Positions 33,719-42,685 of a stretch of 64,000 nt of DNA are shown here, in pieces. The stretch is from the NCBI RefSeq assembly GCF_028331445.1, contig NZ_JAQMHX010000001.1:1107272-1171271 (forward strand), in the 5' to 3' direction. Positions within the stretch are counted from its first letter, which is position 1. Each line of letters begins with the position of its first letter. The translations under genes were made by a program, and so were the position numbers. The notes below the pieces were generated by a model. That model worked only from the letters and a program-made list of their open reading frames with translations, had not been told where the DNA came from and did no database searches. Origin of the DNA: Candidatus Phyllobacterium onerii. Lineage in GTDB: Bacteria > Pseudomonadota > Alphaproteobacteria > Rhizobiales > Rhizobiaceae.

Positions 33719-35629
33719 ATGACCATTGATGCCTCAAACGTAAGTGTTGAGTACCTGGCAGGAAACGTGGGCCGGCTGTCGGTGCTGCCTTCTGACTCTA
33801 GTGTCCCCATCTGGTCCAGGATCAAGCTGTTCGTAGTGTCGAGGAATATTGACGCGCAACTGACTGATACGTCTGTTCAGCTATCGTGGCCGGATATGTT
33901 GACCATCATTCGTGAATTTGGATCACGCACGATCCAAAAATCACTCAATTTTCGTTTCCGACCAAATGGGATTGCATCTGAGAAGCTCCAGGCATTTGCA
34001 GCCGAAATCAGACAGACACGCATTCAACAGACTACGCTTCAGTTGAGCATAACCCCTGATCAGATTGAGGCTCAGCTGATCGATTTGAGTTTTACCGAGC
34101 GTAAGCTGAAATCATTCCAGCTTCGTGACCTCTCGAGACTTCTGTCGCTTTCAAATGGGGCAAATTTTTCGGTGCCGGGGGCAGGGAAGACGACTGTGCT
34201 CTTTGCCCTGCACATGCTTACCCGGAAACCAGGCCAGCATCTCTTCGTCGTTGCTCCGAAGGCTGCATTCCAGGCATGGCGAGATATCGTCGACGAGTGC
34301 ATGGCGCCTGACGCGCCGAACAATGTTACGGAACACTTTACTGTACTGGACGGGACAGAGGAGAGTACGGCTGCTGCCCTGGTATCGGGCGCGACCCGTT
34401 TTCTCATGTCATATGACCTGATGCTCCGCCAACAGGGAGTGATAACCGCCCACTTGGCCAGGAAACCTGTCCATCTAGTTCTGGATGAAGCGCACCGGAT
34501 GAAGGCTGGCTTCCAGTCACAGCGTGGTGCTTTCCTTTTGAATGTCGCCACACTTCCCGTCCGGCGCGACATTCTGACCGGGACGCCTATGCCTCAGGCT
34601 GCTTCGGATATTCAATCGCAGCTCGATTTTCTTTGGCCCGGTCATGGTTATGGACTGGAAGTTTCACGCGGTCGACCACCGCGGGAGGTGCTGGGAAATC
34701 TCTATGTGCGCACTACCAAGCAGGAGCTCGGGCTTCCTCCCGCAAACCGGTATTTTGTGGATGTAGCGATGAAGCCGGGGCAGCTTGCCCTCTACTCGAT
34801 CATTCGTAGCGAGTTTCTCCGGCAGTTCTCAGCCTCCGTAAACCACGAAATGGGCCAGGTTCAGTTTTTGAAGGCCCGGCGATCTGTGATGAGGCTGCTA
34901 CAGCTTTCGGTCAATCCGAGCCAAGCGCTGACCGCAATGGGAAATGACGATTACGAAATTGCGCCAGGAATCGCTGATGCTGTCATGGAAGAGGGTTATT
35001 CTGCGAAGATGGCCGCGGTCATGGACCATGCGCGCAAGTTGGCCCGGCGCGGCGAGAAAGTGGTGATTTGGACCATCTTCACCGAAACGATTAGGTCGCT
35101 GGCATCTGCTCTCGTTGACCTAAACCCTGTTACATTGCACGGCGGCGTTCCCTCAGGGTCAGACCAGGATCCCGGTACCAGAGAAGGACGTGTACGTCGT
35201 TTCCATCTTGATAGCAGTTGTAGTGCTCTAATAGCCAACCCTGCAGCGGCAGGAGAGGGGATCAGCCTTCATAAGATATGTCACAACGCGATCTACGTGG
35301 ATCGGAGCTACGTATCCACCCACTTTCTTCAGTCGATCGACCGCATCCATAGGCTTGGCCTCGAGCCGGGACAAAAGACCGATATCTTCGTCTACCGATC
35401 GAAGGCCCCACCTGAAATTGGTAGCGTGGATCTGTCGGTCAGTCGCCGACTGGCGGAAAAAATCCGCAACATGCAGATTCTCCTCGACGATCCGGATCTA
35501 CATGAGATCGCCTTCGCCGAGGAAGAGGCCGATGACCCAATCGATTACGATGTCAATTTTCAAGACCTGATCGATCTGATTGCCGAACTTGAAGGCAGGA
35601 TGCCGGTCTCGGTAGATGAAGGCGAATGA
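33719..35629 (+). CDS. SNF2-family DNA translocase/helicase
   Basis: A 636-residue ATPase with a 140-residue N-terminal region, Walker A VPGAGKTT (152-159), DEAH (256-259), TGTP (287-290), and in the second RecA domain ANPAAAGEGISLHKICHNAI and QSIDRIHRLGLEPGQ (motif VI). It lacks the long SNF2 insertions and is close to the bacterial HepA/DrmD-like class used in DISARM and other defence systems. It follows the ParB-like gene by 11 bp and overlaps the DUF3883 gene by four bases. It probably moves along DNA to find or process foreign DNA. Confidence 0.85.
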   Translation: MTIDASNVSVEYLAGNVGRLSVLPSDSSVPIWSRIKLFVVSRNIDAQLTDTSVQLSWPDMLTIIREFGSRTIQKSLNFRFRPNGIASEKLQAFAAEIRQTRIQQTTLQLSITPDQIEAQLIDLSFTERKLKSFQLRDLSRLLSLSNGANFSVPGAGKTTVLFALHMLTRKPGQHLFVVAPKAAFQAWRDIVDECMAPDAPNNVTEHFTVLDGTEESTAAALVSGATRFLMSYDLMLRQQGVITAHLARKPVHLVLDEAHRMKAGFQSQRGAFLLNVATLPVRRDILTGTPMPQAASDIQSQLDFLWPGHGYGLEVSRGRPPREVLGNLYVRTTKQELGLPPANRYFVDVAMKPGQLALYSIIRSEFLRQFSASVNHEMGQVQFLKARRSVMRLLQLSVNPSQALTAMGNDDYEIAPGIADAVMEEGYSAKMAAVMDHARKLARRGEKVVIWTIFTETIRSLASALVDLNPVTLHGGVPSGSDQDPGTREGRVRRFHLDSSCSALIANPAAAGEGISLHKICHNAIYVDRSYVSTHFLQSIDRIHRLGLEPGQKTDIFVYRSKAPPEIGSVDLSVSRRLAEKIRNMQILLDDPDLHEIAFAEEEADDPIDYDVNFQDLIDLIAELEGRMPVSVDEGE

Positions 35630-36465
35630 ACTTCGGAATTCCTACAGAGCGGGTGTTTTCTCTTTCGGCGTTTGAAGGAGTGCGCCTCCTTCGGGGATAT
35701 GCTGTCAGGCATCCCGATCTGCCGACTCCGGAAGTCCTCGCTCTCATAGAGCGACTAGAACCGGACGGCGTGAATTTAGATCTGGAAGCCTCTGCATATC
35801 TGACCGAAATCGTAGATCCTGGCTGCCCCTTGCAGGGCGTGGTCTTCTACCAATCATGTATTTCTGCGGTTGTTACAAAGCATCAGCCCCTCTGGTCAAA
35901 AGCAATGCGGCAAGGCCGTATGCGCTTCTTGGATTCGCTCACAAGCGACGATGATCGAGACGTTTTCAAAGCTGCGGGCCTGGCGGACGTCCCTCCTACC
36001 CGCGATGTTGTTATGTGGTGGGACGGGATCAGCGCTCACGCCCGGCTTCTTGCGGACACTGCCAGAATGGATCAAGCGAGAGAAGCAGAGTTACTGACCA
36101 TTGAGCATGAAACGGCTCGCATGACAAAGCTAGGAATCAATGCGTCGCCCGTTTGGAAAGGACTTGACGATAACTGGGCCGGGTATGACGTCCTCGCATT
36201 TGACTTAGGAGAATTCGGACTTGTAAACAAAATGATCGAAGTGAAGTCGACTACCGTCACTCCTTTGAAGTTCATCGTTACGCGAAATGAGTGGGAACAG
36301 GCGAAGAAGTTTGGTCCTGCGTACATCTTCCATATCTGGGATATGAGCAAAATGCCTCCAGATCTGCATGTAAGAACTCAAGCGGAAATCGCTCTCCACA
36401 TCCCGAGCGACAACGAAAAGGGACGCTGGTCACAAACTGAGGTTCCGGTTGGAGGAGCTAAATGA
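35626..36465 (+). CDS. DUF3883 protein with PD-(D/E)xK-like nuclease core
   Basis: A 279-residue protein. The C-terminal third is DUF3883: WAGYDVLAFDLGEFG then NKMIEVKSTT, with D188, E205 and K207 as PD-(D/E)xK candidates, and a later FIVTRNEWEQAKKFG (216-230). DUF3883 is often fused to or next to helicases in restriction islands. The first 150 residues are of unknown fold. It starts inside the SNF2 stop (ATGA) and the next small ORF does the same with its stop. Confidence 0.8.
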   Translation: MNFGIPTERVFSLSAFEGVRLLRGYAVRHPDLPTPEVLALIERLEPDGVNLDLEASAYLTEIVDPGCPLQGVVFYQSCISAVVTKHQPLWSKAMRQGRMRFLDSLTSDDDRDVFKAAGLADVPPTRDVVMWWDGISAHARLLADTARMDQAREAELLTIEHETARMTKLGINASPVWKGLDDNWAGYDVLAFDLGEFGLVNKMIEVKSTTVTPLKFIVTRNEWEQAKKFGPAYIFHIWDMSKMPPDLHVRTQAEIALHIPSDNEKGRWSQTEVPVGGAK

Positions 36466-36686
36466 TCGCATGCTGGGATGGGCTCACTAGTTTGGATACA
36501 CAGTCCTTGCCTCCGGGGTCAGATTGGTATCCAGACGGGCCGAAGCTAGCAGTTAAATTTGCCCGAATTTCAAAGACCGGCGTCTCAGCTGATGGCGCGG
36601 CTTTTACACATTTCGCTAGCTATATAGGGAAGGCTGCATCCAGCCACTCTTGTAATATTATCACCTTGCCACAATCTTCTACGTAG
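36462..36686 (+). CDS. Small ORF coupled to the DUF3883 gene
   Basis: A 74-residue frame beginning MIACWDGLTSLDTQSLPP whose ATG overlaps the DUF3883 stop, so it may be translated with it. No family is recognised and the C-terminal third is serine-rich and less protein-like. It could be the truncated front of a further operon gene. Confidence 0.4.
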   Translation: MIACWDGLTSLDTQSLPPGSDWYPDGPKLAVKFARISKTGVSADGAAFTHFASYIGKAASSHSCNIITLPQSST

Positions 36687-36723
36687 CGACGCATTTTCTG
36701 CGTCAAATAGATGGAGGTTAAGT

Positions 36724-37014
36724 ATGAATATAGAGAATACCGCCGCTGGGAGTTGGACCCAGTCTGGCAGTTGGTTCGCGGTCTATTCGAAATTCAATTC
36801 AGTAGAGCGTGAATGGTATAACCAGACGGACTTTGCGAAACTGCTCGGCATTAGCGTCATGACGATTTGGCGCTTTGAACATGGCTATACGACCAAGACA
36901 GGTAAATCTATTTCGCGTGTCGAAGGCTTCCCCAAATCCGTGAACCTTGGCGGTCGCCGGTTGTGGCGTAAAACTGACATTGACTTGTTTATGGCCGGTC
37001 TGGCCTCACAATAA
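36724..37014 (+). CDS. AlpA-like regulator/excisionase, second copy
   Basis: A 96-residue protein with an AlpA-type helix-turn-helix (WYNQTDFAKLLGISVMTIWR) and the family's VEGFPKSVNLGGRRLWRK segment. It lies near the right attachment repeat, a typical place for an excisionase. GGAGGTTAAGT ahead of the ATG is a good ribosome site. Confidence 0.8.
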   Translation: MNIENTAAGSWTQSGSWFAVYSKFNSVEREWYNQTDFAKLLGISVMTIWRFEHGYTTKTGKSISRVEGFPKSVNLGGRRLWRKTDIDLFMAGLASQ

Positions 37015-37164
37015 GGGAAGACTTCTAAAAAATGCCCCGGTATGGTTCGCCCTGATAGCCTGTGACAATGTGACCCCTAGGGTATCCCCCAAGCCGGAAA
37101 AGACCATTTTAAATGAGGGTAAAGCCTCACGCAGACCAGTTAACTATTTGATTTCAAGAGGATT

Positions 37165-37213
37165 TATGGTGCCCCCGGAGAGACTCGAACTCCCGACCCT
37201 CTGATTACAAATC
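37165..37213 (-). repeat. Right attachment repeat (attR)
   Basis: The second copy of the 49-bp direct repeat, here forming the 3' half of the intact tRNA-Thr gene. Strand identity with 20631-20679 is perfect over all 49 bases. The crossover lies within the anticodon stem-loop to CCA segment. Confidence 0.93.
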
Positions 37214-37242
37214 AGATGCTCTACCAACTGAGCTACAAGGGC
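37167..37242 (-). tRNA. tRNA-Thr(TGT)
   Basis: The 76-nt minus-strand gene folds as a full cloverleaf. The acceptor GCCCTTG pairs with CGGGGGC, the anticodon loop reads TTTGTAA (anticodon TGT, Thr), the T-arm has GTTCGAG, and CCA is encoded. It is the insertion target of the island; its 3' half was restored by the element copy. Confidence 0.95.
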
Positions 37243-37331
37243 AGCGGCGTCCGATTAGCACAAACCTTCCGTCTGTAAAATGAAAAATGTCATTTGCCGG
37301 AAATAAATACCTGGCCCGGTGTCCACGCCCT

Positions 37332-38195
37332 CTAATCTTTGCTCTTCAAGAAGCGCTGCGCTGCATAAAGCGAAATGGCCGCTGCGTTCGATACATTCAA
37401 CGATTTGATTGCGCCGGGCATGTCGAGCCGCGCAAGGTGCGTGACGGTTTCACGTGTTTTCTGCCGCAGGCCTTTGCCTTCCGCGCCAAGCACCAGGGCG
37501 ATCCGGCCCTTGGACATCGTATTTTCCAGCTCTAACGGCCCTTCCGAATCAAGGCCGATGGTGATGAATCCGATTTCATGTAGCTCGGCGATGGCGTCAG
37601 CTAGATTTCGTACCTCGACATGGGGGATGAGTTCGAGGGCGCCAGACGCGGCTTTCGCGAGAACGCCAGATTCTTGCGGGCTGTGGCGAGCCGTCGTGAT
37701 GATAGCACCGGCACCGAAGGCGACGGCCGAGCGCATGATAGCGCCGACATTGTGCGGATCGGTCACCTGATCGAGAATAAGTAGTAGCGGGCTCTCCTGC
37801 AGCGCTTTCAGCGATTGCGCCTTCAACGGTTGAGCTTCGATCATCACGCCCTGATGCACGGCCTCTGAGCCGGTCTCCTTGTCGATGGCGCGAGGCTCGA
37901 CGATGTCAACGTCGAAGGGCAGGGCGGCGGTATTGGTGATTTCCAGCCGGTCCAGTGCGTTTTTGGTAACGAGCATCCGCTTGATCTTGCGAGCCGGATT
38001 GTCCAGTGCTGCGCGTACCGTATGCAAGCCGTAGAGTCGTATCAGACCTTCCGGCGCTGGCGTGCCGCTGACGGGTGGTCGTGATGCGCGCTCGGCTTGC
38101 TGCGGAGGTCCCCCGGCCTTTTGATCGCGGAACTGGCGACGCAGCGTTGCGTAGTGTGAATCTTTTTGTGTGTGTGTGGGTTTTTGATCGGCCAT
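37332..38195 (-). CDS. rlmB: 23S rRNA (guanosine-2'-O)-methyltransferase RlmB
   Basis: A 287-residue SpoU-family enzyme. After a basic N-terminal tail (about 1-50) comes a substrate-binding domain (YGLHTVRAALDNPARK), then the knotted SPOUT domain with IALVLGAEGKGLRQ and LDMPGAIKSLNVSNAAAI. It should methylate G2251 of 23S rRNA. It lies upstream of tRNA-Tyr and tRNA-Gly on the opposite strand. Confidence 0.92.
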   Translation of the reverse strand: MADQKPTHTQKDSHYATLRRQFRDQKAGGPPQQAERASRPPVSGTPAPEGLIRLYGLHTVRAALDNPARKIKRMLVTKNALDRLEITNTAALPFDVDIVEPRAIDKETGSEAVHQGVMIEAQPLKAQSLKALQESPLLLILDQVTDPHNVGAIMRSAVAFGAGAIITTARHSPQESGVLAKAASGALELIPHVEVRNLADAIAELHEIGFITIGLDSEGPLELENTMSKGRIALVLGAEGKGLRQKTRETVTHLARLDMPGAIKSLNVSNAAAISLYAAQRFLKSKD

Positions 38196-38434
38196 GGCGC
38201 GACATATAACCTTTCATGGCGCCGGGCGATATATGCTTGTGGCGGAAATTGCTCGTGTTGGTTGCTCCGCCGTCATATTTCTTTAGCCTATTTCCACAAG
38301 CCGTTCATTTTCTGCAGGGAAGTGTTGACACCATGGAGGCTAGTCGGCATAAGGCCCTCCGCAAGCAGCAGCCCGGTTGTCTCCGGAAAGCTGTGTGCAG
38401 AGTGCCAAATGGCGCGGTTCCATCGGCAGTGACC

Positions 38435-38519
38435 GGAGGAGTGCCCGAGTGGTTAAAGGGGACGGACTGTAAATCCGTTAGCTTGGCTTACGTTGGTTCG
38501 AATCCAACCTCCTCCACCA
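38435..38519 (+). tRNA. tRNA-Tyr(GTA)
   Basis: A class II tRNA with a long variable arm. The acceptor GGAGGAG pairs with CTCCTCC, the anticodon loop CTGTAAA gives anticodon GTA (Tyr), the T-arm contains GTTCGAA, and CCA is encoded. It is the first of a tRNA-Tyr, tRNA-Gly, tuf cluster. Confidence 0.95.
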
Positions 38520-38640
38520 CTGCCGGAACCGACGCCTGGCGCATAGTTCAAAGCCCGATTCGGTTTTGGAACGGTTATGCGCTATCTATGTGTTGCTGTA
38601 TTCTGCTGCGTCCAAAAAGATGCACGGATCAGCGAGATAT

Positions 38641-38714
38641 GCGGGTATAGCTCAGTGGTAGAGCAGCAGCCTTCCAAGCTGAATATGCGGGTTCGATTCC
38701 CGCTACCCGCTCCA
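38641..38714 (+). tRNA. tRNA-Gly(TCC)
   Basis: A 74-nt cloverleaf: acceptor GCGGGTA pairs with TACCCGC, the anticodon loop reads CTTCCAA (TCC, Gly), the T-arm has GTTCGATTC, and CCA is encoded. It lies 90 bp before tuf, as in other Rhizobiales. Confidence 0.95.
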
Positions 38715-38803
38715 GATTTGCTGACGGACGGCGCGCTGTCTCGTCTGAGCTACAAACATGGTGCCGGCCCTAGACCGGTTGTGATGACGAGAGAACGACA
38801 GTT

Positions 38804-39979
38804 ATGGCTAAGAGCAAGTTTGAACGTAACAAGCCGCACGTCAACATTGGCACGATTGGTCACGTTGACCATGGCAAGACGTCGTTGACGGCAGCGATTA
38901 CGAAGTATTTCGGTGAGTACAAGCCGTACGACCAGATTGACGCAGCGCCGGAAGAAAAGGCGCGCGGCATCACCATTTCGACGGCACACGTCGAATATGA
39001 GACGCCAGCCCGTCACTATGCGCACGTCGATTGCCCCGGCCACGCCGACTATGTGAAGAACATGATCACCGGCGCGGCACAGATGGATGGCGCGATCCTG
39101 GTTGTTTCGGCTGCCGACGGCCCGATGCCACAGACCCGCGAGCACATCCTGCTTGCCCGTCAGGTTGGCGTTCCGGCAATCGTCGTGTTCCTGAACAAGG
39201 TCGACCAGGTTGACGATGCCGAGCTGCTCGAACTCGTTGAGCTCGAAGTACGCGAGCTTCTGTCGAAGTACGATTTCCCCGGCGACGACATTCCGATCGT
39301 CAAGGGTTCGGCTTTGGCTGCGCTTGAAGACTCCAACAAGGAAATCGGCGAAGACGCCGTTCGTGCCTTGATGGCGGAAGTCGACAAGTACATTCCGACG
39401 CCAGAGCGTCCGATCAACCTGCCGTTCCTGATGCCGATCGAAGACGTTTTCTCGATCTCGGGCCGTGGTACGGTTGTGACGGGCCGCGTTGAACGCGGTA
39501 TCGTCAAGGTTGGTGAAGAAGTCGAGATCATCGGCATCAAGCCGACGACGAAGACGACGGTGACCGGCGTCGAGATGTTCCGCAAGCTGCTCGACCAGGG
39601 CCAGGCCGGCGACAACATCGGTGCACTGATCCGCGGCGTTGGCCGTGAAGACGTCGAGCGCGGCCAGATCCTTGCCAAGCCAGGTTCGGTCAAGCCGCAC
39701 ACCAAGTTCAAGGCAGAAGCCTATATCCTGACGAAGGACGAAGGTGGCCGTCACACGCCATTCTTCTCCAACTACCGTCCGCAGTTCTACTTCCGCACGA
39801 CCGACGTGACGGGTGTTGTGACTTTGCCGGAAGGCACGGAAATGGTCATGCCCGGCGACAACATCGCAGTCGATGTGACGCTGATCGTGCCGATCGCCAT
39901 GGAAGAGAAGCTGCGCTTCGCTATCCGTGAAGGTGGCCGCACCGTCGGTGCAGGGATTGTTTCTTCGATTATCGAATAA
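38804..39979 (+). CDS. tuf: Elongation factor Tu (copy 1)
   Basis: A 391-residue GTPase delivering aminoacyl-tRNA to the ribosome. It has the P-loop [16 protein letters not shown] and NKVDQVDD (NKxD). The nucleotide sequence is nearly identical to copy 2 at 63122: reading both I find three synonymous differences in the shared 879 bp, at 39178, 39319 and 39571. A Rho-independent terminator follows. The start has a purine-rich ACGACAG before it. Confidence 0.97.
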   Translation: MAKSKFERNKPHVNIGTIGHVDHGKTSLTAAITKYFGEYKPYDQIDAAPEEKARGITISTAHVEYETPARHYAHVDCPGHADYVKNMITGAAQMDGAILVVSAADGPMPQTREHILLARQVGVPAIVVFLNKVDQVDDAELLELVELEVRELLSKYDFPGDDIPIVKGSALAALEDSNKEIGEDAVRALMAEVDKYIPTPERPINLPFLMPIEDVFSISGRGTVVTGRVERGIVKVGEEVEIIGIKPTTKTTVTGVEMFRKLLDQGQAGDNIGALIRGVGREDVERGQILAKPGSVKPHTKFKAEAYILTKDEGGRHTPFFSNYRPQFYFRTTDVTGVVTLPEGTEMVMPGDNIAVDVTLIVPIAMEEKLRFAIREGGRTVGAGIVSSIIE

Positions 39980-40004
39980 GACTTTCTGATCGTAAAATCG
40001 GGAG

Positions 40005-40032
40005 GGGCGGTCCACCGGGCCGCCCTTTTTTT
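40005..40032 (+). terminator. Rho-independent terminator after tuf
   Basis: GGGCGG (40005-40010) pairs with CCGCCC (40020-40025) across a nine-base loop, followed by seven Ts. It ends the tRNA-Tyr/tRNA-Gly/tuf transcription unit. Confidence 0.9.
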
Positions 40033-40125
40033 ATGCTGGCCTTAGCACCAAAGTCTAACTTCTCTCCGTTGCAGCTTCTGGTATCTAATTGACGCAAAGC
40101 CAGTCCAGATATTTGCGGAGTTAGA

Positions 40126-41355
40126 GTGTTCCAGATAGTACCCGTTGAATATCGCTACCCGCTTTTCTTGCTCGTCTTCCTGATGGTTCCTGCTCTGCAA
40201 TACACAGCGACGGCACCGGCGCTTGCTGCCATGGCGGAGGATCAGCCGGGTTTTACCACGCCAGGAAATATCAGCCGCCCTTACACTCCTGGCGGACTAT
40301 TGGGACGTTCCTTCGTGCCCTCCGAGACCAATCGTCCCCCCAAGCAGGTTCGGCCTCCAAAAAATGGCGTGGTGCTTTTTGAGCCCTATACGCCCGTTCG
40401 GCTTCCTGATCTCCCCAAGAGCAGTGGGGTTTCTTCTGTACCCTATGCACCGATTCGATTACCCGATCTTCCCGCAAAAAGTGCTGTACCTTCTGAGCCG
40501 TATGCTCCAGCAAGGCTGTCGACCCCAGACAAGGCTCCCAAGCCCTTCAAGATCACCGATCAGACCATGCGATTTGCTATCGTGCGGAACGCTTCCGCAA
40601 GCTGCGAACCGGCCTGTCCCGAGTGGATAGCGGCCTCAGGTACGATTACGGCGGATAGCCCCTCAAGATTGCGCAAGGTCCTGCGACAGTTGGGCAAGCG
40701 GCGATTGCCCATTGTGATCGAATCGAATGGCGGTGCGGTGGACGCGGCCATGGAAATAGGACGTTTGATCCGAAAGCGGGGGCTCGACATTGCGGTTGGA
40801 AAAACCAGCTTCTATGAATGTGATCCTGAGCAGAAAGGGTGCAAGCCAAAATATTCGGATGGCGCCTATGCGGGCTTTGCCTATCCCGGTTGGGCAGCTT
40901 GCATGTCAGCTTGCCCATTTATCGTTGCCGGCGGCACCAAACGTTTTGTCGGTTTGTGGGCAGAGCTGGGTGTTCACCAGATCACCACCACAGTTACCAA
41001 AACGATGATAAAATATCAGACACGCTACCGGATCGTAAAAGGCAAAAAGAAAATCGTTGATACGAAAATCGTTGGGCGTAGATCGGCCGGAACGTACAAG
41101 ACAACCGAACTATCCAAAGGTTATCGCAAACGACTCAATGCTTACTTCAATGAAATGGATGTCGACGCTGGCATTGTCGCTAAAATGCTTTCAATTCCGG
41201 CAAGCGATATTTCCATTCTGAACCATGATGAGTTGTTGAATTTTCGAATGATAACCGGTTCCGGCGATGTGGGTGATTTCTCCAGCGCGAGCGCCTGTGC
41301 AAAAGAGCCAAAACCAGCAAACTGTATTGAACTAAGCGCAATCGCCACTAAATAA
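40126..41355 (+). CDS. Secreted ClpP/crotonase-fold-like protein with Pro-rich repeats
   Basis: A 409-residue protein starting at GTG with GGAG five bases upstream. It has an N-terminal signal or anchor (RYPLFLLVFLMVPALQYTAT), then a low-complexity region (about 60-140) with three or more copies of a PY(T/A)P(V/I)RLPDLP-like unit, then a ClpP-like domain: IESNGGAVDAAMEIGRL and ACMSACPFIVAGGTKRF with candidate Ser, and LGVHQ with candidate His. Related periplasmic ClpP-like proteins exist but their function is unclear. It lies between tuf and tRNA-Trp. Confidence 0.75.
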   Translation: MFQIVPVEYRYPLFLLVFLMVPALQYTATAPALAAMAEDQPGFTTPGNISRPYTPGGLLGRSFVPSETNRPPKQVRPPKNGVVLFEPYTPVRLPDLPKSSGVSSVPYAPIRLPDLPAKSAVPSEPYAPARLSTPDKAPKPFKITDQTMRFAIVRNASASCEPACPEWIAASGTITADSPSRLRKVLRQLGKRRLPIVIESNGGAVDAAMEIGRLIRKRGLDIAVGKTSFYECDPEQKGCKPKYSDGAYAGFAYPGWAACMSACPFIVAGGTKRFVGLWAELGVHQITTTVTKTMIKYQTRYRIVKGKKKIVDTKIVGRRSAGTYKTTELSKGYRKRLNAYFNEMDVDAGIVAKMLSIPASDISILNHDELLNFRMITGSGDVGDFSSASACAKEPKPANCIELSAIATK

Positions 41356-41472
41356 ACAATTATCGAGCGTCTCGGCAGCGGGGTCGGTTCGAGAAGTTTG
41401 TCAATGACAGCTTGATCATACCTTTGGGACTTGAAAAGCTCTCCGCTTTGTGGAATGTACGCCCCGAACATA

Positions 41473-41547
<75 letters not shown>

Positions 41548-41775
41548 ACACATAGTCTGCCGGTGCACGATTGGATGGTGCAATGGGCAGATGTTTGGAA
41601 AGAAACGAATCCGGGGGCCTTGTGTTTTACCGGAATCGGTTCTATGTAGGCTTAACAGACACGCGGTGCGTGGAGCTGAACGATCAGCTTTACGGGCCGC
41701 AATGGTGTGGACAGATGGTGTTGTTTAAGTTGCAGCACAGCATGTTTACAGCAACATGACATGCACGAGCGGTAA

Positions 41776-41976
41776 ATGGCATCCAAAACGAATCCAATAA
41801 CTTTTTTTCAGCAAGTGCGCGCTGAAACCGCAAAGGTCACATGGCCTTCGCGTCGCGAAACGCTCATTTCCACCGCGATGGTGATGGTAATGGCGTTTTT
41901 TGCTGCGATTTTCTTTTTCGCAGCTGATCAGTTGATGGCATACGGAATCGATATGATTCTCGGTCTTGGTCGTTAA
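41776..41976 (+). CDS. secE: Preprotein translocase subunit SecE
   Basis: A 66-residue SecE of the short, single-membrane-helix type. The cytosolic amphipathic segment FFQQVRAETAKVTWPSRRET is the family signature and is followed by one transmembrane helix (ISTAMVMVMAFFAAIFFFAA). It forms SecYEG. It is followed by nusG after 37 bp. Confidence 0.93.
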   Translation: MASKTNPITFFQQVRAETAKVTWPSRRETLISTAMVMVMAFFAAIFFFAADQLMAYGIDMILGLGR

Positions 41977-42013
41977 CGCAGGCTGACAAGAAAATCGGGA
42001 TTGGGAAATAGCA

Positions 42014-42544
42014 ATGACCGCGCGCTGGTATATCGTTCACGCCTATTCGAATTTTGAGAAGAAGGTCGCCGAGTCGATCGAAGAAAAGGCTAGGCAGAAG
42101 GGTCTGTCGCATCTTTTTGAGAAGATTCTCGTGCCGACTGAAAAGGTGGTCGAGGTGCGCCGTGGCCGCAAGGTCGATGCCGAGCGCAAGTTCTTTCCGG
42201 GTTATGTCCTGGTTCGTGCCGATCTGACGGATGATGCCTATCATCTGATCAAGAACACACCGAAGGTGACGGGGTTCCTCGGTTCGGACAGCAAGCCGAT
42301 TGCGATTTCCGATAAGGAAGCCGACCGCATCCTGACGCAGGTCCAGGAAGGTGTCGAGCGTCCAAAAGCTTCGATCTCGTTCGAGATTGGCGAAAGTGTT
42401 CGCGTTGCCGATGGTCCGTTCGCCTCGTTCAACGGCACTGTACAGGAAGTCGACGAAGAGCGTTCGCGCCTCAAGGTCGAGGTTTCGATTTTCGGCCGCG
42501 CTACGCCGGTCGATCTGGAATTTGGTCAGGTTGAAAAAGTCTGA
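42014..42544 (+). CDS. nusG: Transcription termination/antitermination factor NusG
   Basis: A 176-residue protein with the NGN domain ([19 protein letters not shown]) and a C-terminal KOW domain ([20 protein letters not shown]). NusG binds RNA polymerase and links it to Rho or the ribosome. It ends with a GC-rich hairpin before rplK. Confidence 0.96.
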   Translation: MTARWYIVHAYSNFEKKVAESIEEKARQKGLSHLFEKILVPTEKVVEVRRGRKVDAERKFFPGYVLVRADLTDDAYHLIKNTPKVTGFLGSDSKPIAISDKEADRILTQVQEGVERPKASISFEIGESVRVADGPFASFNGTVQEVDEERSRLKVEVSIFGRATPVDLEFGQVEKV

Positions 42545-42550
42545 TCAATC

Positions 42551-42570
42551 GGCGGCTCTCTGAAGCCGCC
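42551..42570 (+). promoter_or_regulatory. Hairpin between nusG and rplK
   Basis: GGCGGCT (42551-42557) pairs perfectly with AGCCGCC (42564-42570) over a six-base loop. There is no T-run, so this is a leader or processing hairpin rather than a terminator. L11 operons are often autoregulated by L1 in this region. Confidence 0.5.
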
Positions 42571-42685
42571 TGCTGCGTCAGCGGCAAACATGGTGGGAGG
42601 TAAGGCAGCCTTAGCCGGGCTTTCGATCCGCACCACCAAACTGCAACCGCCGGTTATCCGGCACTTTGATTAAAGGCAGGAAGTT

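Larger units (their letters stand above)
20631..37213. mobile_element. 16.5-kb integrative genomic island in tRNA-Thr(TGT)
   Basis: The element is bounded by the 49-bp repeat of the tRNA-Thr 3' half, with a tyrosine integrase at the left end and AlpA-like regulators at 27.5 and 36.7 kb. It carries no recognisable conjugation genes, so it would be a mobilisable or passive island. Cargo is dominated by defence-type genes: a PARIS-like pair and a methyltransferase-nuclease-ParB-SNF2-DUF3883 operon. Several genes are visibly AT-richer than the flanks. The intact tRNA gene is restored at the right end. Confidence 0.9.

Noticed and set aside
31008..36686. Calling the operon DISARM, Dpd or Dnd
   Set aside because: DrmA/DrmB/DrmC, the queuosine-type Dpd genes and DndC-E are absent; only some domains are shared.
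38750..40015. Frame antisense to tuf
   Set aside because: It runs opposite EF-Tu and repeats opposite the second tuf, as a shadow would.
41571..41759. 62-codon frame between tRNA-Trp and secE
   Set aside because: TTG start, no ribosome site and no family likeness; it lies in a normal tRNA-secE gap.
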